This document shows positions 22,766-36,447 of a stretch of DNA of 64,000 nt, one piece after another (position 1 is the stretch's first letter; the number at the start of each line of letters is the position of its first letter). Both the position numbers and the translations under genes were made by a program. Below the pieces are notes generated by a model. That model was not told where the DNA came from and ran no database searches. It saw only the letters and a program-made list of their open reading frames with translations. This stretch comes from Phoronis australis (lineage: Eukaryota > Phoronida > Phoronidae): contig NMRA01000038.1 of the NCBI GenBank assembly GCA_002633005.1, forward strand, positions 453,634 to 517,633, read 5' to 3'.

Positions 22766-23479
22766 TTATACATAGAATTCCATACACCCTTGCTCTTCAC
22801 ATGTTTTAACTGCGCCGCCGTAGATGACCTCTAGCGGATTTGTAGTATGGTCTCCTTGGAAACAGAACCCGGTCATATAAGAATTCACGGCCTCGTCGTA
22901 GAAATACATTTTTATCAACGAGAAGTCTTTCTTGCAGCACCTACAGTGAAAGTTTGCCCTGTTAATATCCTGTGACGTTTTCACGACCGACGAATTAGGA
23001 TGTCTCACAGTACAGTGGGCTTGTTGGCGTGGGTTGTAATTTTTATGACATCTCACACAATGAACGTTGTTAATCGGCGGAAATTTACTCCTTGGTAATA
23101 ACAGACTAAGCGCCACTACAGCTTTCGAGTCCTTTTTCCTTAGCCGTCTCTGTAAAATCTCTTTAAGATCGTCACCGTCGATATTGGATAAGATTTCCAT
23201 TAGTCTAACATAGTCGTTGCTAATACTTGCACATCGGACAATTGGTAAGGCAGGGTGGCTCGTTGGAGTTCCGCTCCTGTCCTTTTTTGTATCGAACTCG
23301 CCCAGTCTTTCTCTTAGGCTCTCCACGCCCGATTCGCACGACTCTATTTGTGAGGTGCGTTGTTTACAGCTTTCACGATTTTCCAAATATGTGCCCCTTC
23401 CGCTACTGCATGAACTGTTCGTACTGGTTGACGCCGCCTCACTTTCATGGAAATCGTCAGCCATCAATGAGGTATCCAT
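22766..23479 (-). CDS. Cys/His-rich protein, putative zinc-binding
   Basis: Single coding exon of 237 residues, not recognised. The ATG at 23479 follows a probable acceptor (TATTTTTCAG) 15 bases upstream, so a non-coding first exon is likely. Residues 1-80 are Ser/Glu-rich and probably disordered (EAASTSTNSSCSSGRG). Residues 86-130 look helical and basic (DGDDLKEILQRRLRKKD). The C-terminal 100 residues hold paired ligands: C141-x2-C144, C156-x3-H160, C179-x2-C182, C206-x4-H211 and C227-x4-C232. The first runs CVRCHKNYNP. This is enough for two zinc sites. The order and spacing do not match C2H2, RING or PHD fingers as I know them. No signal peptide or membrane segment is seen. It could be an adaptor or nucleic-acid-binding protein; the function is unknown. 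Confidence 0.75.
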   Translation of the reverse strand: MDTSLMADDFHESEAASTSTNSSCSSGRGTYLENRESCKQRTSQIESCESGVESLRERLGEFDTKKDRSGTPTSHPALPIVRCASISNDYVRLMEILSNIDGDDLKEILQRRLRKKDSKAVVALSLLLPRSKFPPINNVHCVRCHKNYNPRQQAHCTVRHPNSSVVKTSQDINRANFHCRCCKKDFSLIKMYFYDEAVNSYMTGFCFQGDHTTNPLEVIYGGAVKTCEEQGCMEFYV

Positions 23480-26400
23480 CTTGCTTTTAGCACCTGAAAA
23501 ATATAGAAGTATTCTACACTTTGATCAGGCGGAAACGATCCTCGTAAACTGAACTTCTAACCAATTAGGCCTATCCTTGAGAGTGAACATATTTTCCCGT
23601 AGAAGAAACGTATTCATACATGCGTGTCAGAGCATGAAATATCTTCTCTGGCTTTCCAGTCTACTGCACGAAGTCGTTCGTTGCGAAAAATTCTATACTA
23701 TTCCTTAACTACGACCGGCCCTGTGACATTTGATAAAACGGGCTCTTGGTTTCAGGCAATTACACAGCCTTCAATAAACCGATGATCGCACTGCCCAACT
23801 TCCCTGGTTTCCGTTCAGAAGAGGAGGGTCTATAGAGACGGGTCTGGTTGTGCAAAGCTGCATCAAATGATTTCAGCACATCAATAGTAAAACGGGCAAC
23901 ACTAGTAACGGCGTTCTTTGCGAATGAAGCTATTCGGTGTTGCTAAATTCTGATAATCGGTCGATTTGTCACTAATCTGACATAACGAATCCCAATTTAG
24001 TGACCGGCTTAGACGGTGATTACGTCGCCAGTGATCGAAACGAGATATTTACGTAGCGTGCGTGAACTAATTTCTGTCAAGAACTCAATGAGAAGGCTTT
24101 CGGCAATCATAATGAAATCAGGATATTCACACTGGGGAGGGAGCCTTAAGAGTCCATGTTTAGTAACGAAAGGATCAAAGCTCTTGACGTGAGAATTTCC
24201 ATTAGGGTGCAGGGTTTGACATTTGGCCTGTTTCAGTCATGGGTAACAATAGCTAAGCTATTGAAACTGATTGTCGTTTTGTTGTTACAAGACGTCAATA
24301 GACATGTGGAGAGGATCTCCGGGAAATGACATTACTACCATTTACTCAGAATTTTTACTTCTCTGCATATCACCTCGACTGTTCAGCAGTAAATTTTCAG
24401 TCTGAGGTTCGACCCATACAATTATTTTCCAACTTACATTTTCCGCCACTGCACGCATAATTTCAGGAGTATCGGGTTTCATATCCGTACGCACGCTTGT
24501 ACTGAGGCACTCGTACGAGAAAAACGATGTGATACCTACCTATCGACATTCTGACATCTCTAGGCCTACCGTGCATAGCAAATACCATACATGAATAGTA
24601 CATTTACGAGTCCGTCAAGGGGTCGGTGCAGATCTGATAGCATGGCCTGGGAACAGTATTTTGTTTGACTCACTCTGTGACTCAATAAGAAATCCCCTCT
24701 TATTGTAAATTGCTAAAAAGACTCACCTGATTAAATCGTTTGGAGCATTTCCAAACGAAACATTCTTATAACGATTTCCTTCTAGGTGATCACCTTTGTA
24801 TCTGTTCAGACCTGCACTGTGACTCCTATCAAGAGTTTTAATTTATTGAACTTTTGGGGTGATTAAGTAAGATGCAATATTTCTCAATTCATGACGGAGC
24901 GATAAGGAATCTTTTCTGATAAATGTCTTCCAGCACTCGCCAGACACAATTACTTTTATGGCAAGGCTGACGCAGTTGATTAAAAACTTTTTGAAGTTTT
25001 ACCGGACTTGAGATAAACTTTTCTAGCAATGTACCTAAACTGTTACAAATTCTAATGTTATCGTTAACTATTTGATTGCGATTATCAATCACAGTTAGAT
25101 TAATGAAGACAAAACTTGCGTCTAGGCTAAGAAATATTGAGTTGCTCTCGTTTTATAGTCGTTCATAATTTTTTGAAGAATAAAGTTAGCTCTTCCAAAG
25201 TAAAAAAGCAAGCACATCCATTCGATATAAACTTTATATGAGTCTGTTCCACACACTTCCGTTTGAATGAACGTTTTCTACCATGGCTCAGGACTTATCT
25301 TTTTAATCAAGGAACATTAATTATCTCTTACCTTGACATACAAAATAATTCTGTTACGGACTGCACACACATGACTATAATCCCTAAGTATACATTAACC
25401 AATTTAAATCCATGCAGCAAGGCGAAAACAGTGCGTTCCCATCTCGCGACTTTTTATCTGTACGGTATTACCTGCTTGGCTGATTAGTCATATCGATCCG
25501 GAGGTAACTCGGGGACTAGGTGTTTCAGATCGAGTACACACATTCGTCAATAGCAGTTTGTAACTTGTACCTTAGGGGGAAATAGCAGCGAGGAGACTGC
25601 TTTCTTTTTTTATTATCAATGTACATACGCAAACATGTCTGACCATTGTTGACGGCTTGTTCGTATTGATCGTCGTGGCAAAATAAAGATGTTTATTTGC
25701 TCGACGATTAATGCTACGTCTACAAAGTTGCATAGAAAAGAACATATAATTATTTGGTGTGTTTGATTTGCGTAGGAACTTTTGTACTGCGATTTCTGCT
25801 TAATAGAATGAACATTTTCTCGTAAAGAAACAATCGAGACATCGTCGACGAAAAAGAGATCGTTTTGTAAAGTTGTGATGAGATTTGTTTTCATTGTAAG
25901 ATTTAACCTGGCAAAGTAAACATTTCGTTGACTATTCAGTGTTTGGGTGTAAAGAAACTGATGGGTCAATGGTTCAGAAATGAGACACTGGACAGTTAAT
26001 CGAAAATGGGAATATTTTCTTTAATAGAACTAAGACTTCCTAAATAAACACATCGACAGCGTTCTCTCTTTTTGACACTTTCATGTCAGCCATTTTTGTT
26101 TAACGTTGATTTCACGCGAGAATGCATAAATTCAATTAATCTTAGTTAGAAAAACATCGGTTTACTATTTTTATCTTCATAATGGTGGAAATAGTAGCTG
26201 TCTTTAGAAAGATTCATTGTCAGACACAATGATTGGTCATAAATTCGACGATCATCAGTATAAACAGGTTACTCAACTGTAGATTCGCAGTGGTTGGCCT
26301 GGTATAAATAATTCGTGAATTAACCCACATTCCATTTTTATGGCAGTAGACAGTGATAATTTGATAAATTAAGCATTGGAATATTTAATGTAACGTGGGC

Positions 26401-29400
26401 ATCCTCGTTGGATTAGATTATTTACGGTCTGACGGAATCGCGGAGTATTAGACATGACGGGGGGGGGGGGNNNNNNNGGGGGTCTGATCATAGAACGGAA
26501 AAAAACAAACTTTTCAAACATGGCTCAAGAATTTCACTGGACATTGGCTCTAAACGTGACTTGTATTCGAATACGACGCTGTTGTGTATTTTCCAGTGTT
26601 TTTCTGGCCCGCAGGTGCGTACTCGAAAATGACGCACGGTGTAACATGAAATAAAATACTAGTCCGAGAAATAAGTTACACAGTAAGTAAAGCTCCGTGA
26701 AGAATTCCTTTAAGAAAAATATTACAGTTATACGCCTTCTTCAGGAATTGTTAACTTGAATAACTTCAGTGTTAATTTTCATGATTTTGAAGGAAAACTT
26801 CTCTTGCATTTCGAATTTGCTTCAGTGGCTTGGTCAGGACAATTTGGGTCAGAGTTGGGTTGCTCCTTAAATTAGAATTTTATCTTGATTTTAACTTATC
26901 AACCATGCAAACATAAATTACTTCAATAAATAATACTGAAAATTGTTGGCGTAATCTCGAATGAAGAGAAAATGTACGCGTGCTCAAGAGTGTCCAGGGA
27001 ACTTATTTACCGGTACAACTTAATTCCTACGACAAAAAACAGTATCGAGATCTAACAGTGACTGGCCTTGGCAAGTACAGCGGGATAGTGACCTAAGGGG
27101 CTATCGTTTTGCTCAGGGTTTACCCCAAAATGACAAAACTTCTGTTTGCAATGCAGTCCAACTGAGACACGGTTGCGTATTCCAAATAAACCCGGCATAT
27201 CCCTTCAGTGTAAACGAAAACTTTCTATACCCATAAAATATTATTTTAGAGAATTAGATGCGCTACTTACTAACCAATGTTGAGATTGCGTGTTGTTTGT
27301 AAAGGTAAGTGGATCAGTACGGCCATTTTTCATGCCTCAACCAATGTTTATCTAACATTTGTGTGGAGCGGCAATAAATAGAGACAGCGAGAATAACTAC
27401 AGAAATGGTCTTTACTTGAGTTTACCTTTTGTTGGAGGGTGCGTCCAGGGGGTACTTAAAAAGGCGGGGAATATGGGAGGTGTCATCCAGGTGTGTCATT
27501 CTGCAGAACTGGAATTGAAATTTTCCCCAACAAAAGTGTTGCCTTTGTCGGCAAAAACTAATTTGTCACAAGAAATTTTCTTATAGTACACTTATTTTTA
27601 AAATTACACGTTTTGCGCGGAGTTGACTGGCTCTTTGAGTAATTGCAAAATAATGAGATATACTTTTTCTCTAAAGTTCCAACAAAAGGGTCCCATTTTG
27701 ACGTGTCAGGATTTCTAAAGCGGTGCATGGTGGTTTTCCGATTTCCCAGCCACACAACTCTGTTTGATATGTGGAATATATTCCAGAAATTTACACTATT
27801 CTTGGTGTCAAAGTTTTGGGCAATAATAACTATTTCTGCAATTTCACATCTACTCTGATTCAGGAGTACGAGTAGAACCGAGTGGAAGATTTTATCTTGC
27901 CATAGATATAACTCACGGTACACTACACCTTTGAAGTAAATGCTTACACTGATTTCCCTTTCTGCGAGATATTTATTCCTTCTTAACTAAAATTTACCCC
28001 AAGCTGTATGGCTTAGAATGTACTCCATTAGTGACCAAGTTGCAACCTTACGCAAATACGCTGTCGATGCGTCGTTGATGACGTCAGACAGCTCACTGCC
28101 GAACACATAACAATAAATCTTTCAGGTATGATGCATAAAGCGTTAGAATCTGGAACAAAAGTAATGAACAGGCTTTCTTTATGCCTTTCTCTATCTTACC
28201 TTAGGTGTTCTCCTGGATTAGCTGTAATATTGGGCGATTTGCTGATTTATAACGTCAGTTTCAATGTAGTTTCTTTATCAATAACTAAGTACCCTCGAGC
28301 ACAGTGCTAAGTTAAACAAAACATGAAAAACGCCGACAAACGAGAGCTAGGAAGAGACATTTATCCTCGCATTATCCTACCGTGAATACGTACTAAGCTC
28401 CACCAGTCAAAGTTCGCCACCAGAGTAGCTCAGTGAGAAATACAGAGACACTTGCGAACTAACCAAAGTGAACCGCCGATTACATTGTTACATATCCTAA
28501 TGAAAATGCTCTGGAATAAAGAAAACTCTCCTGAATCGTTGATTACCTGTAACAAACACCTTTTGATAATCTCACACTCGTCACAGGTTCAAGAGGTGCA
28601 TTCCTCTACGGGCCGTTATGTTTGTTTAATTGAGCTCAATGACACAAGAGCTCGCCGCTCGAGCTAGTGTTTTTGTTTATGGCTATTAATGAAGTCTAAC
28701 CTGGGCAATAGCAGTATTTTTATGTCCTAGGCTTTCACAACGGTGACCTTTTCGGTCGATATTACGGGAAGAACAACTCTGCGTAAAACATCGTGATTAT
28801 ATCAATAAGTGCCCAGTCTGTTTTATTACATATGACGTCACTGGAGATTAACTCACGTAGCGTCTACGCATTTAATAATAATTTCAATGAAAGGATTAAC
28901 ACAAGAGACATGTGTGATGCTTTTTCAACAGGACGAACCATTATTTGGCTCGTGATAAAAAGTTCACTAAATCAGGCAATCCGAAACCGTTTTTCGTGAA
29001 CTTGATATTCAGCTTTTGAATAAAAGGCATGGGTTTTCTGCAAACGTTATCAGCTCAATTTACCCACCATTTAAACACCTTTCATCGCCAATTTCTTTTT
29101 TTTTGGGGGGGTTACTGTTAATTTTGGAATCTTTATATTTTTCATCGCAATTGTATTTTGCTCAAACCCAACGCATGTTGACAACGTACAGTTCAAATCA
29201 CATTTAATGCGAGGTAATGATTGAGAGGCAACGTTAAATTATATATTTTCCGTTCGAAAAAGTGACAAAACTCGAGATTCTTCATCATACCTTTAATTTT
29301 TATAAAATAAGTATTGCGTAATTTTCATACCCAGTGAATCTCAAGCCATAATATTGTGAGGCATTTCATATATGTTGATTGAACTTGACTTGATTGTAGG

Positions 29401-32400
29401 AAATGACATCCTTTGATCAGTCAAGCACCCTTCGTGTGGTTTATGGAGATGTTTGTACAACTGCCTGAGATTACGAGGAGATATCACTGTTAGTGGAGGA
29501 GCGTCACACGAGGCATAAACTTAGCCCTGGAGGGGCACTCGACTATATTGTTGATTGGCATGCGACTGCAAAGTTACCCATCTATTCAGTGATAGGACTC
29601 AATAACGGAGACGCATTTGTAGGGAGCTTCTCTGAAAAGTCTTTCTCACGTAGAGATTTACTTCTGAAACATTACCGTTTTGTAGGGATGAGTTCCATAA
29701 TCATAACTCTATCGGTTGCTTAGATAGCCGTTTTTTTACCTATTGAGGCTAATTCATTAGAAAAATGTTTCATGTTTTCAAAAATGAGTACTGCGTCTTC
29801 TATAACGGAACTTTTCAAATGTATAGGTAACATCAAACACATTCCACATATTTTTAGTAGTTTTTGAAAATTGAAACTGCCAAAATGAACTCTTTTGTAT
29901 GGAATAAAGGCAAAAAAAAACAACACTTATTCACGTAAGATTTCGTTAGAAAAAGTACCTTTCTCAAGGAAACCGGTCGTCGTGAAACGTCAACCATCCG
30001 AGTGGCATATCGGGTATACCTCTTCCATGAGAGTACCCTCGAATAAACAGGCCCACATGATTTGCGTTGCTGCATGTCTAGCACTCTACACTAAGATTTC
30101 TGTATACTAGCCTCGAACAAGTTGATATTTTACTGCGGAAGATTTAAAAAATTCAGACACTTTCCCGTTCATCTAATAATTTGTGTAAAAGGTGATTTTT
30201 CCCCTCGCGCGACCAACCCGATTTTTTTGAGACAATTCAGTATGTATGCCACAAAAATAGCGCGACCCAACACTTAAAATTAGATAAAGTTTGCCCACTG
30301 AGTAACCCAGCATAAGTCGAGGGAAAACTGACGACCACGACCCAATTTGAAAAATTATTTGGTTTGCACTAGGTTGGGTAATAAGTTTGCTCAAACATTT
30401 GATTTTGTTTATGTATTGTACATAATCCATTTCGAACATAACAAAATGGCATACCTAATTTCAATGCCACAACATAACCTAATCTTGTGAATAGCGTTTT
30501 CTTTTACAGAAAAATATTCACGAACACTTTCATCTTTTAAGAATATGAATTATTTCGCAATCTACATTTGCACAAATTCTAAAATACCCGTCAAATTGGA
30601 TCTCGATTTTTACTTACCAGTCCAGTTTCTGATCAGAAGGATATTGCATGCAACTACATCTTCGCTATCCGAGGCACATCGATCCGCTTTCACACTTTTT
30701 TCCTTTGTGTACCTGTTCGTGCGAGCTCCCTTATCTAAATAGCCAGTCTGTTTATCGCTAGCGCTTGTATGGGTGAATCGCCACGTAACGTTTACACTCG
30801 AGGGTGTAAAATACCCTTCTATACAAACTCTAATTCGGAGAAGTGCGAAGAAAAGACAGCTCAGGTAACCGCGTCGTTGGTTAAGTAAACAGGTGGGAAT
30901 CAAAGCCCCCGACAAAGATCTATTTACAGATTTAGTTACTGTTTATAGAGAACAAAGAATACGACCCTAACTATTCAATAGATTTTAATCGCCAACAACA
31001 TGCCAACAACCCGAAGTGCAATATCCTTTGGCAATCGCCACAATGACGTAGCAGGGGGCAGCGCGCTAAGGGAAATTTATTGCAACTTAGCACGCGAGGG
31101 CAAGGTAGATTTTGTAATGAAAACCGGTTATGACAAAACAACTTACGATGCGGAGAAAGCAGAGCCTAAATGAAAATGTACACCCAGGAATAAGCTTTCA
31201 AACTGAAAACGAATTTTTTACAAGTATGTACGACCCTAAAAAGATGTCCAAATTTGGCTAAGTTCAGAACATATCTCAGAAATGGATGATCGGATGAATA
31301 TGAAACTTTCAGATACTATGCTTTATGCGCTGTTCTCTAAAACGCAACTTTTACATGACGACTATGAAAAAGCTCAAAAGGTGCACCAAACGAAAGGATA
31401 ATTTAGAAAACTGTAGGTCTAACAGCGTTCTTGCGGATTCATAAAATATGATATTAATGTAGTCATGTTATTGATGCTGTTGAGTTGCTATCGATGTACC
31501 TTTGTTTTTCACTAAATTTTACTGAAAAGACAAGGTCACGTGACCCAATTAATGTCAGAATGGTAAGAAGTTTTAAAAATATTAAAATTCTACAAGCTTT
31601 CATTTCCACATACTTTCAATGAATTCAAATCTATATTTTTGTAGAGATTTTGATCAATACAGAACTGTGGATAAGGTCCTAAATAACTTTAGAAGTGCAC
31701 GGGTTTAACAAGGCTAGTTCCGATTCTGCTTTTTCAGCTTTTGGGAATAAGATATGGTTCACGGGTTTACAATATCTTTGACAACCGTTGCCCTCTATTG
31801 GTCACATTTGAAATTACTATTGCAAACCATGCACTTCCATTCAGAAATACAAACCCTACAATAATGGAGATTTAAAACTGAAAGTATATCACAGAAACTT
31901 CGAAAGAAAAAGAGCGACAGAAAATTAACTTGTGATTTTTGGTTGTTGATTTGTGTAAACGATCTTTAAGCAATGTCAGTCAATTAATGGGGTGAAAATT
32001 TGTTTTCTCGATGGCACTTAGAGCAAACACTTCACTTTTCAGCAAAGCAGCACATTTACTGATTTCGAACATACTCAAACTCCTGAATATCAGGAAATAC
32101 AAGACAATTAAATGCAAGCTCATGGCTTGTCGTTGCAGTGGCCCTACAATGTCTCATATTTCTATTTTATTGTCAGATTTCTTGACAGCATGATTGAAAC
32201 CTACCAGGGCTGTTTCTAGAAGAGACCATTGGGTTTTGTCGTCTGACTATAGCCAAAAGTCAGAAATCTGACTACAGCCAGTCAAAAGTCGATTTTTTGT
32301 CTTTGTATTTCTTGAAACCGTTTCTTATCTGTTTATCCCAGCAGACTATGTATTTCTGTCTTTTTACTAAAAGATGTATTTGCATGCTCCTAACTATACT

Positions 32401-33931
32401 AATATATATCAGAAACTAAACAACAATGCCATTTTAACACAATCTACACTAAACAAAATGCAGTTGTATTCAATGACAACTTGTAAATGTGAAAACAAAA
32501 AATTCTGAAAATAGGCGAGCTTTGCACCAATGACGTGCCTTTCGGGCTCACAGCGTGTATCATGCAGTATTATTCCCCAGCACCACATCACGAGACTTAC
32601 TGAACACCGTTGAGTGATTTGCGGCGGATCACTTTTGCCACAAAACTTGTTCTTCAAACAATTGGTAACTTTCAACCTACTTCATATTCACATCATTGCT
32701 GTATGTTGTGTTTCTAATTTGGCCAAGCAATCACGGAGAAAAGTAATCGGCATACAATTTCCGCTGAACTTTCAGCCCCCGTCTGGGGCCTCTTCCCAAA
32801 AAAGTGACTCAAGACGGAACTTTGGTCTTACATTACACAAATATTACTGAAAAATAAATAAACCTCACTTGACAAACAATACAGTCCTTGAGAATATATG
32901 CACAATTGCTAATTACTGAGAAAATTTATCTAAATCATTTCTAGACAGTGATGCCCACATAATTACCAGGTTATCAAACCTGTTTTCAGCAATTGTGAAG
33001 AAGCCAATAACAAATTTCTGTCTAAAGTCCTAAGTCACTTTCAGGAAATGGGGCCCTGATTTTCACGAAACAGGTCAAGCCATCCTAGACTGGTTGTTAT
33101 CCGAAAGTCAAAAGATTCAATCCCATAGATTCTTCCAAAAATGGGCTCAGGCCTCCTTGTTTGGAACACCCACTGCTCACACTGACCGCCAACAGTGGCA
33201 TCACAGCATGAAGCATTTAATCCTAGTGACAAAATCCCAGACTTTCATTATCTTTTTACAGGAAGCTACAGGTAACCTCTTTAATTAAAGCCAACAATAT
33301 TGCAAACAAGTGTAATGTTATGTTAATGATATGCCAATAAAATTCAAAAGAAAATTAACAATTACTATATTTTCACTTCATTTAGAATAGTTTGTACTGT
33401 ATATCTAGAATCTAACACCATTTTTTATTTTAACATGTTATATTTATCAATTTGAATGTGTAAACCAGTCCTTCAAAAAACAGACAAATGCAATTTCAGC
33501 ACTTCTTGTGCAAAATTGTTAAAACATATGATAATACTAAAAGTTGCCACGGAGATACTGGTTATTGTTCACACTATTCACGAATATGTGAAAGAACACA
33601 AAGTTGTTTTGTATTCACTAGAAGCAGAAAATGACAACAGAATATCGACAGTGCTTTTTATATTCTCATAAAGATGTTTCATTGTCAACCATTGGTATAA
33701 TAAGAAAATTGTCCACGTCTTACTTCGTATGTTGCAAACCAACCACCAGCTAGTTGACATTAGCCAGTTATATACTGCTTCACATTGAGAACATATATCA
33801 CAACTGAACCACTGTTCAATTGTCAGAATGAGTCTTAATGATGCTAACAGCCACTGCACTCATTCAGCCCCAAGACAGTCTAGGGAGAGGGTCAAAATGT
33901 TGCATTTTCCAATGTAAGTTCAGTTACTTGA
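23480..33931. other. Long intergenic stretch, no gene seen
   Basis: Over 10 kb of AT-rich sequence in which I find no exon chain on either strand. ORFs reach at most about 120 codons and look random. There is a poly-G run with seven N at 26457-26482. It may hold distant regulatory DNA or introns of a gene that I could not detect. Confidence 0.5.
26457..26482. other. Poly-G run with 7-base gap
   Basis: About a dozen G, seven N at 26471-26477, then more G. A homopolymer that the assembly did not resolve. Confidence 0.95.
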
Positions 33932-33937
33932 TTTATT
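33932..33937 (-). terminator. Possible TAF13 polyadenylation signal
   Basis: AATAAA on minus, about 325 bases downstream of the TAF13 stop codon. Confidence 0.4.
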
Positions 33938-34262
33938 CACAACCTCATCTTTGAACCCCGACTAAACGAATCAAGATATTAATTCGTACATTTTTGGTTT
34001 GCTTCAACAAACAACCAAATGCCACTGACTTGTTACCTTGTATGTCCCAACCAGTTGACTGTCCACTTATCATCTAAATTTGTTTCAAGTGGCCCCTCAC
34101 ATTACCAACAATCTCTTCGTCCCTTATGGCAGACTCACTCTATGCCATAGCACCAACTCCAGTTTCCACTAGTTGACCATGCCTGAAACCACTCCATGAT
34201 TCCGGACTGCAACTACATGCAGTATACTCACAAGCTTCAAAATCTTAATCCAGAAATGTTTG

Positions 34263-35652
34263 CTATTTGGCTACATATTTAACTTCATCAAATGCTTTTC
34301 TGGCTTTCTTCAATTCTTCATTCATAGTCAGTAACTCACGAACACGAGAATATTTCTTAGGGTCCTTCCTTATAAGGTAGATGATGTCCTGGACTTGTAT
34401 CCTTCCTGGACGGCCCACATCCAAACTCTTCTTTGTCTGCAATGCAGAATAACAAAAATAATACAGTACACAAATGCTGCAGAGAACTCAAAAAATATTT
34501 ATCTCCAAAGTCAAAAGGAAACCAGTTTGAGACATAATTTTTCAGACAAGTAAAACTTTGTTTTTATTTCAAGACAAGTAGCACCAAATACACACCAACA
34601 GGATTTTCACACAAGTGGACGAAAAAACATGCACTGTTTACCCCAGAGTATCCAGTGAATTCCTTGGCACACAAAAGGCTTGATAGCGCCGTCACGGATT
34701 GAAGTGAGCAAGTCAAAGTAAAAAAACGAATAATAAATAAGGCAAATGACCAATGTGGTTGTTCTTAAAATTAAAAAGTAAATACCAGCCGTCTGAATTT
34801 TTAAAATCGATACATTATAAGAGAAACTAGCTAATAGGATTTCTTCAGCATTGCGACTAAGCCCTGAGCATTAATATGTGAATGGATTAGGATGCGTTAG
34901 TCCATGGGCGGCGCACCATAGGGGGCTTGGGGGGGTATAGCTTTTAGTGCTAGTAAAGCTATCCGGGCAGAGGCAAGGTAGTTTGCTTGACTAGATTTTC
35001 TGAAATAAGGGATTATAATGTTGTGAAAGTGCTTCTGGTGAATCATATATGAGCCTCTGTTAGCCACTCGCTAACGGGCAATTGCCTATTAGCTGAATGG
35101 TGTGTGTGGGGGCTTTTTGTGAACATTTTTGTTCTTTGACTGTGAATTTCTTACAAAGTCGCCGTAACTGGACACCGTGAATGGTATTGGGAGAAAGAAC
35201 AATTCTTCATGGTTTGTTGAACCCCTGTTTTGTGTAAATTTATTGAGTTTTATGTTTGCTATGGACGGCTGAAGTGAAGCACCCGTGGAATTTCTAGTCG
35301 GGAGTGTCATACCTTGTAGTATTATATGTAGCAGTGTATTGGGGACGATCAGAAGCTGAGGACGCCTGTGCTGTGGGTGAAATCGGGGTCGCTGGTTCGA
35401 TTCCCGAGGTCAGGCAAACTCGGCTATTACGACAGAACTTTACATCATGTCAATTACCATTTCTGTAATGAATTCCATCACCAGATCTTCTAGCATGTCC
35501 ACAGACTCTGTGTATGGGTTCTGGTCATCACCAAACCCGTACATCATGCACCGGAGCTCTTTTGAAAAGATTTTCTTTCTCTGTTGCTGAGGAACATCGT
35601 CTTCAACCTCATCTTGCTCGTCTTCAAACTCGTGTGAACTTGACTCATCCAT
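34263..35652 (-). CDS. TAF13: TFIID subunit TAF13
   Basis: TAF13 is a small histone-fold subunit of general transcription factor IID. It pairs with TAF11 and contacts TBP in the nucleus during RNA polymerase II initiation. Two coding exons, 35458-35652 and 34263-34436, join in phase 0 to give 122 residues. The human protein is 124. The acidic N-terminus starts MDESSSHEFEDEQ and leads into the hallmark FSKELRCMMYGFGDDQNPYT (family core), then ESVDMLEDLVMEFITEM. Exon 2 continues with RIQVQDIIYLIRKDPKKYSR and LLTMNEELKKARKAFDE, which is typical of the family's C-terminus. The ATG at 35652 has context TAGAATGG and lies 11 bases after a possible acceptor. The single intron is about 1 kb and holds a tRNA-like repeat. 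Confidence 0.97.
35346..35415 (+). repeat. tRNA-derived (SINE-like) fragment
   Basis: An exact B-box, GGTTCGATTCC, sits at 35394-35404. A weak A-box-like stretch (ATCAGAAGCTGAGGACG) lies about 45 bases upstream. It does not fold as a clean tRNA by eye. It lies in the TAF13 intron, antisense to the gene. Confidence 0.5.
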
Positions 35653-35960
35653 TCTAGACCGTGCTAAATTTGGAAACCAACATGAAAGAAATCAATGAAT
35701 TTATTAGTATTTTTAAATACTAGTAAAAATTTGGTCCTGATCAAAATCACGAACTAAGTTGTGTCTGTCTGTTCTGTCCCATCAAGAACTGAAGCAAGAG
35801 GGCGCTCACTTACTGTTTCAACCAATCACCCTGAACAATTTAAGGCACGTGACTCGTGAAGCAATGGCGGTCTTTGCTACAAAATTTGATTTCCTGGAGC
35901 TACAAATCGGCAGTGACAGGCTTAGCTGTTAAATAACGTATGTTTAATTGTTTCATTGTT
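35653..35960. promoter_or_regulatory. TAF13 / CCDC150-like divergent promoter region
   Basis: Between the TAF13 start and the CCDC150-like gene lie a CCAAT box (ACCAATCACC near 35820), an E-box GGCACGTGACTCGTG near 35844, and a YY1-like AATGGCGG near 35863. No TATA box is seen. The CCDC150-like coding start follows an acceptor at 38051, so its non-coding first exon probably lies in this region. Confidence 0.4.
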
Positions 35961-36329
35961 GGTACTAGAAGCAAAGAACCCGAAGTATTGTTTAAAATCG
36001 TACTCCAATGTCATAGCCATTGACATTTTCTAAATCCGCTCTATTTGTTTATCACTTTATTTGATTCCACTGGCACTGAATTAATATAAATTACTGGACT
36101 CCGTCTTTTTTGTTGCCACTACTTAAATCACTGTTTTCTATTGGTTCCCATTTTCAGTGTGTTAAGACTAGAACAGCTATTTTCCCATGGTCCCTACAGT
36201 GCTTGACGTTTAGCATAAAGCCAACTTGTCAAATGCGACCTGGCTATAGCAACAGGGTTGGGCCGCATAAAACTTCAAAATTATCCGCTGGATTAGTTTG
36301 ATTGTTGCATGACGTCAGGTGCATTGTTC

Positions 36330-36447
36330 GGCACTAGTCAGATATAATGGACCTTGATTTAGAGAACCAGTTTCATCCACGAAATAACGGCTGTTATTTA
36401 GTGATTGCCTGGTTCTCTAAGTCAGGGTCCATATCCAACTAGTGCCC
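36330..36447. mobile_element. Hairpin element, copy 2 (long form)
   Basis: Terminal inverted repeats of about 45 bp: GGCACTAGTCAGATATAATG..GAGAACCAGTTT faces CCTGGTTCTC..ATATCCAACTAGTGCCC. The internal loop is about 30 bp. This copy shows longer arms than the others. Confidence 0.75.

Noticed and set aside
25616-27923. ORFs of 117 and 121 codons on minus in the gene-poor stretch
   Set aside because: No recognisable motif, no acceptor/donor pattern and no codon bias. They are expected by chance in 10 kb.
33041-33232. Minus-strand frame with PEPIFGRIYGIESFDFR-like reading
   Set aside because: It looked coding at first, but there are no splice sites in phase. The flanking GGGCCC..TTTCNNGAAA words also occur elsewhere in the window (near 63770), which suggests a repeat.
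35346-35415. A functional tRNA gene
   Set aside because: Only the B-box is intact. No acceptor stem or anticodon arm could be drawn by eye.
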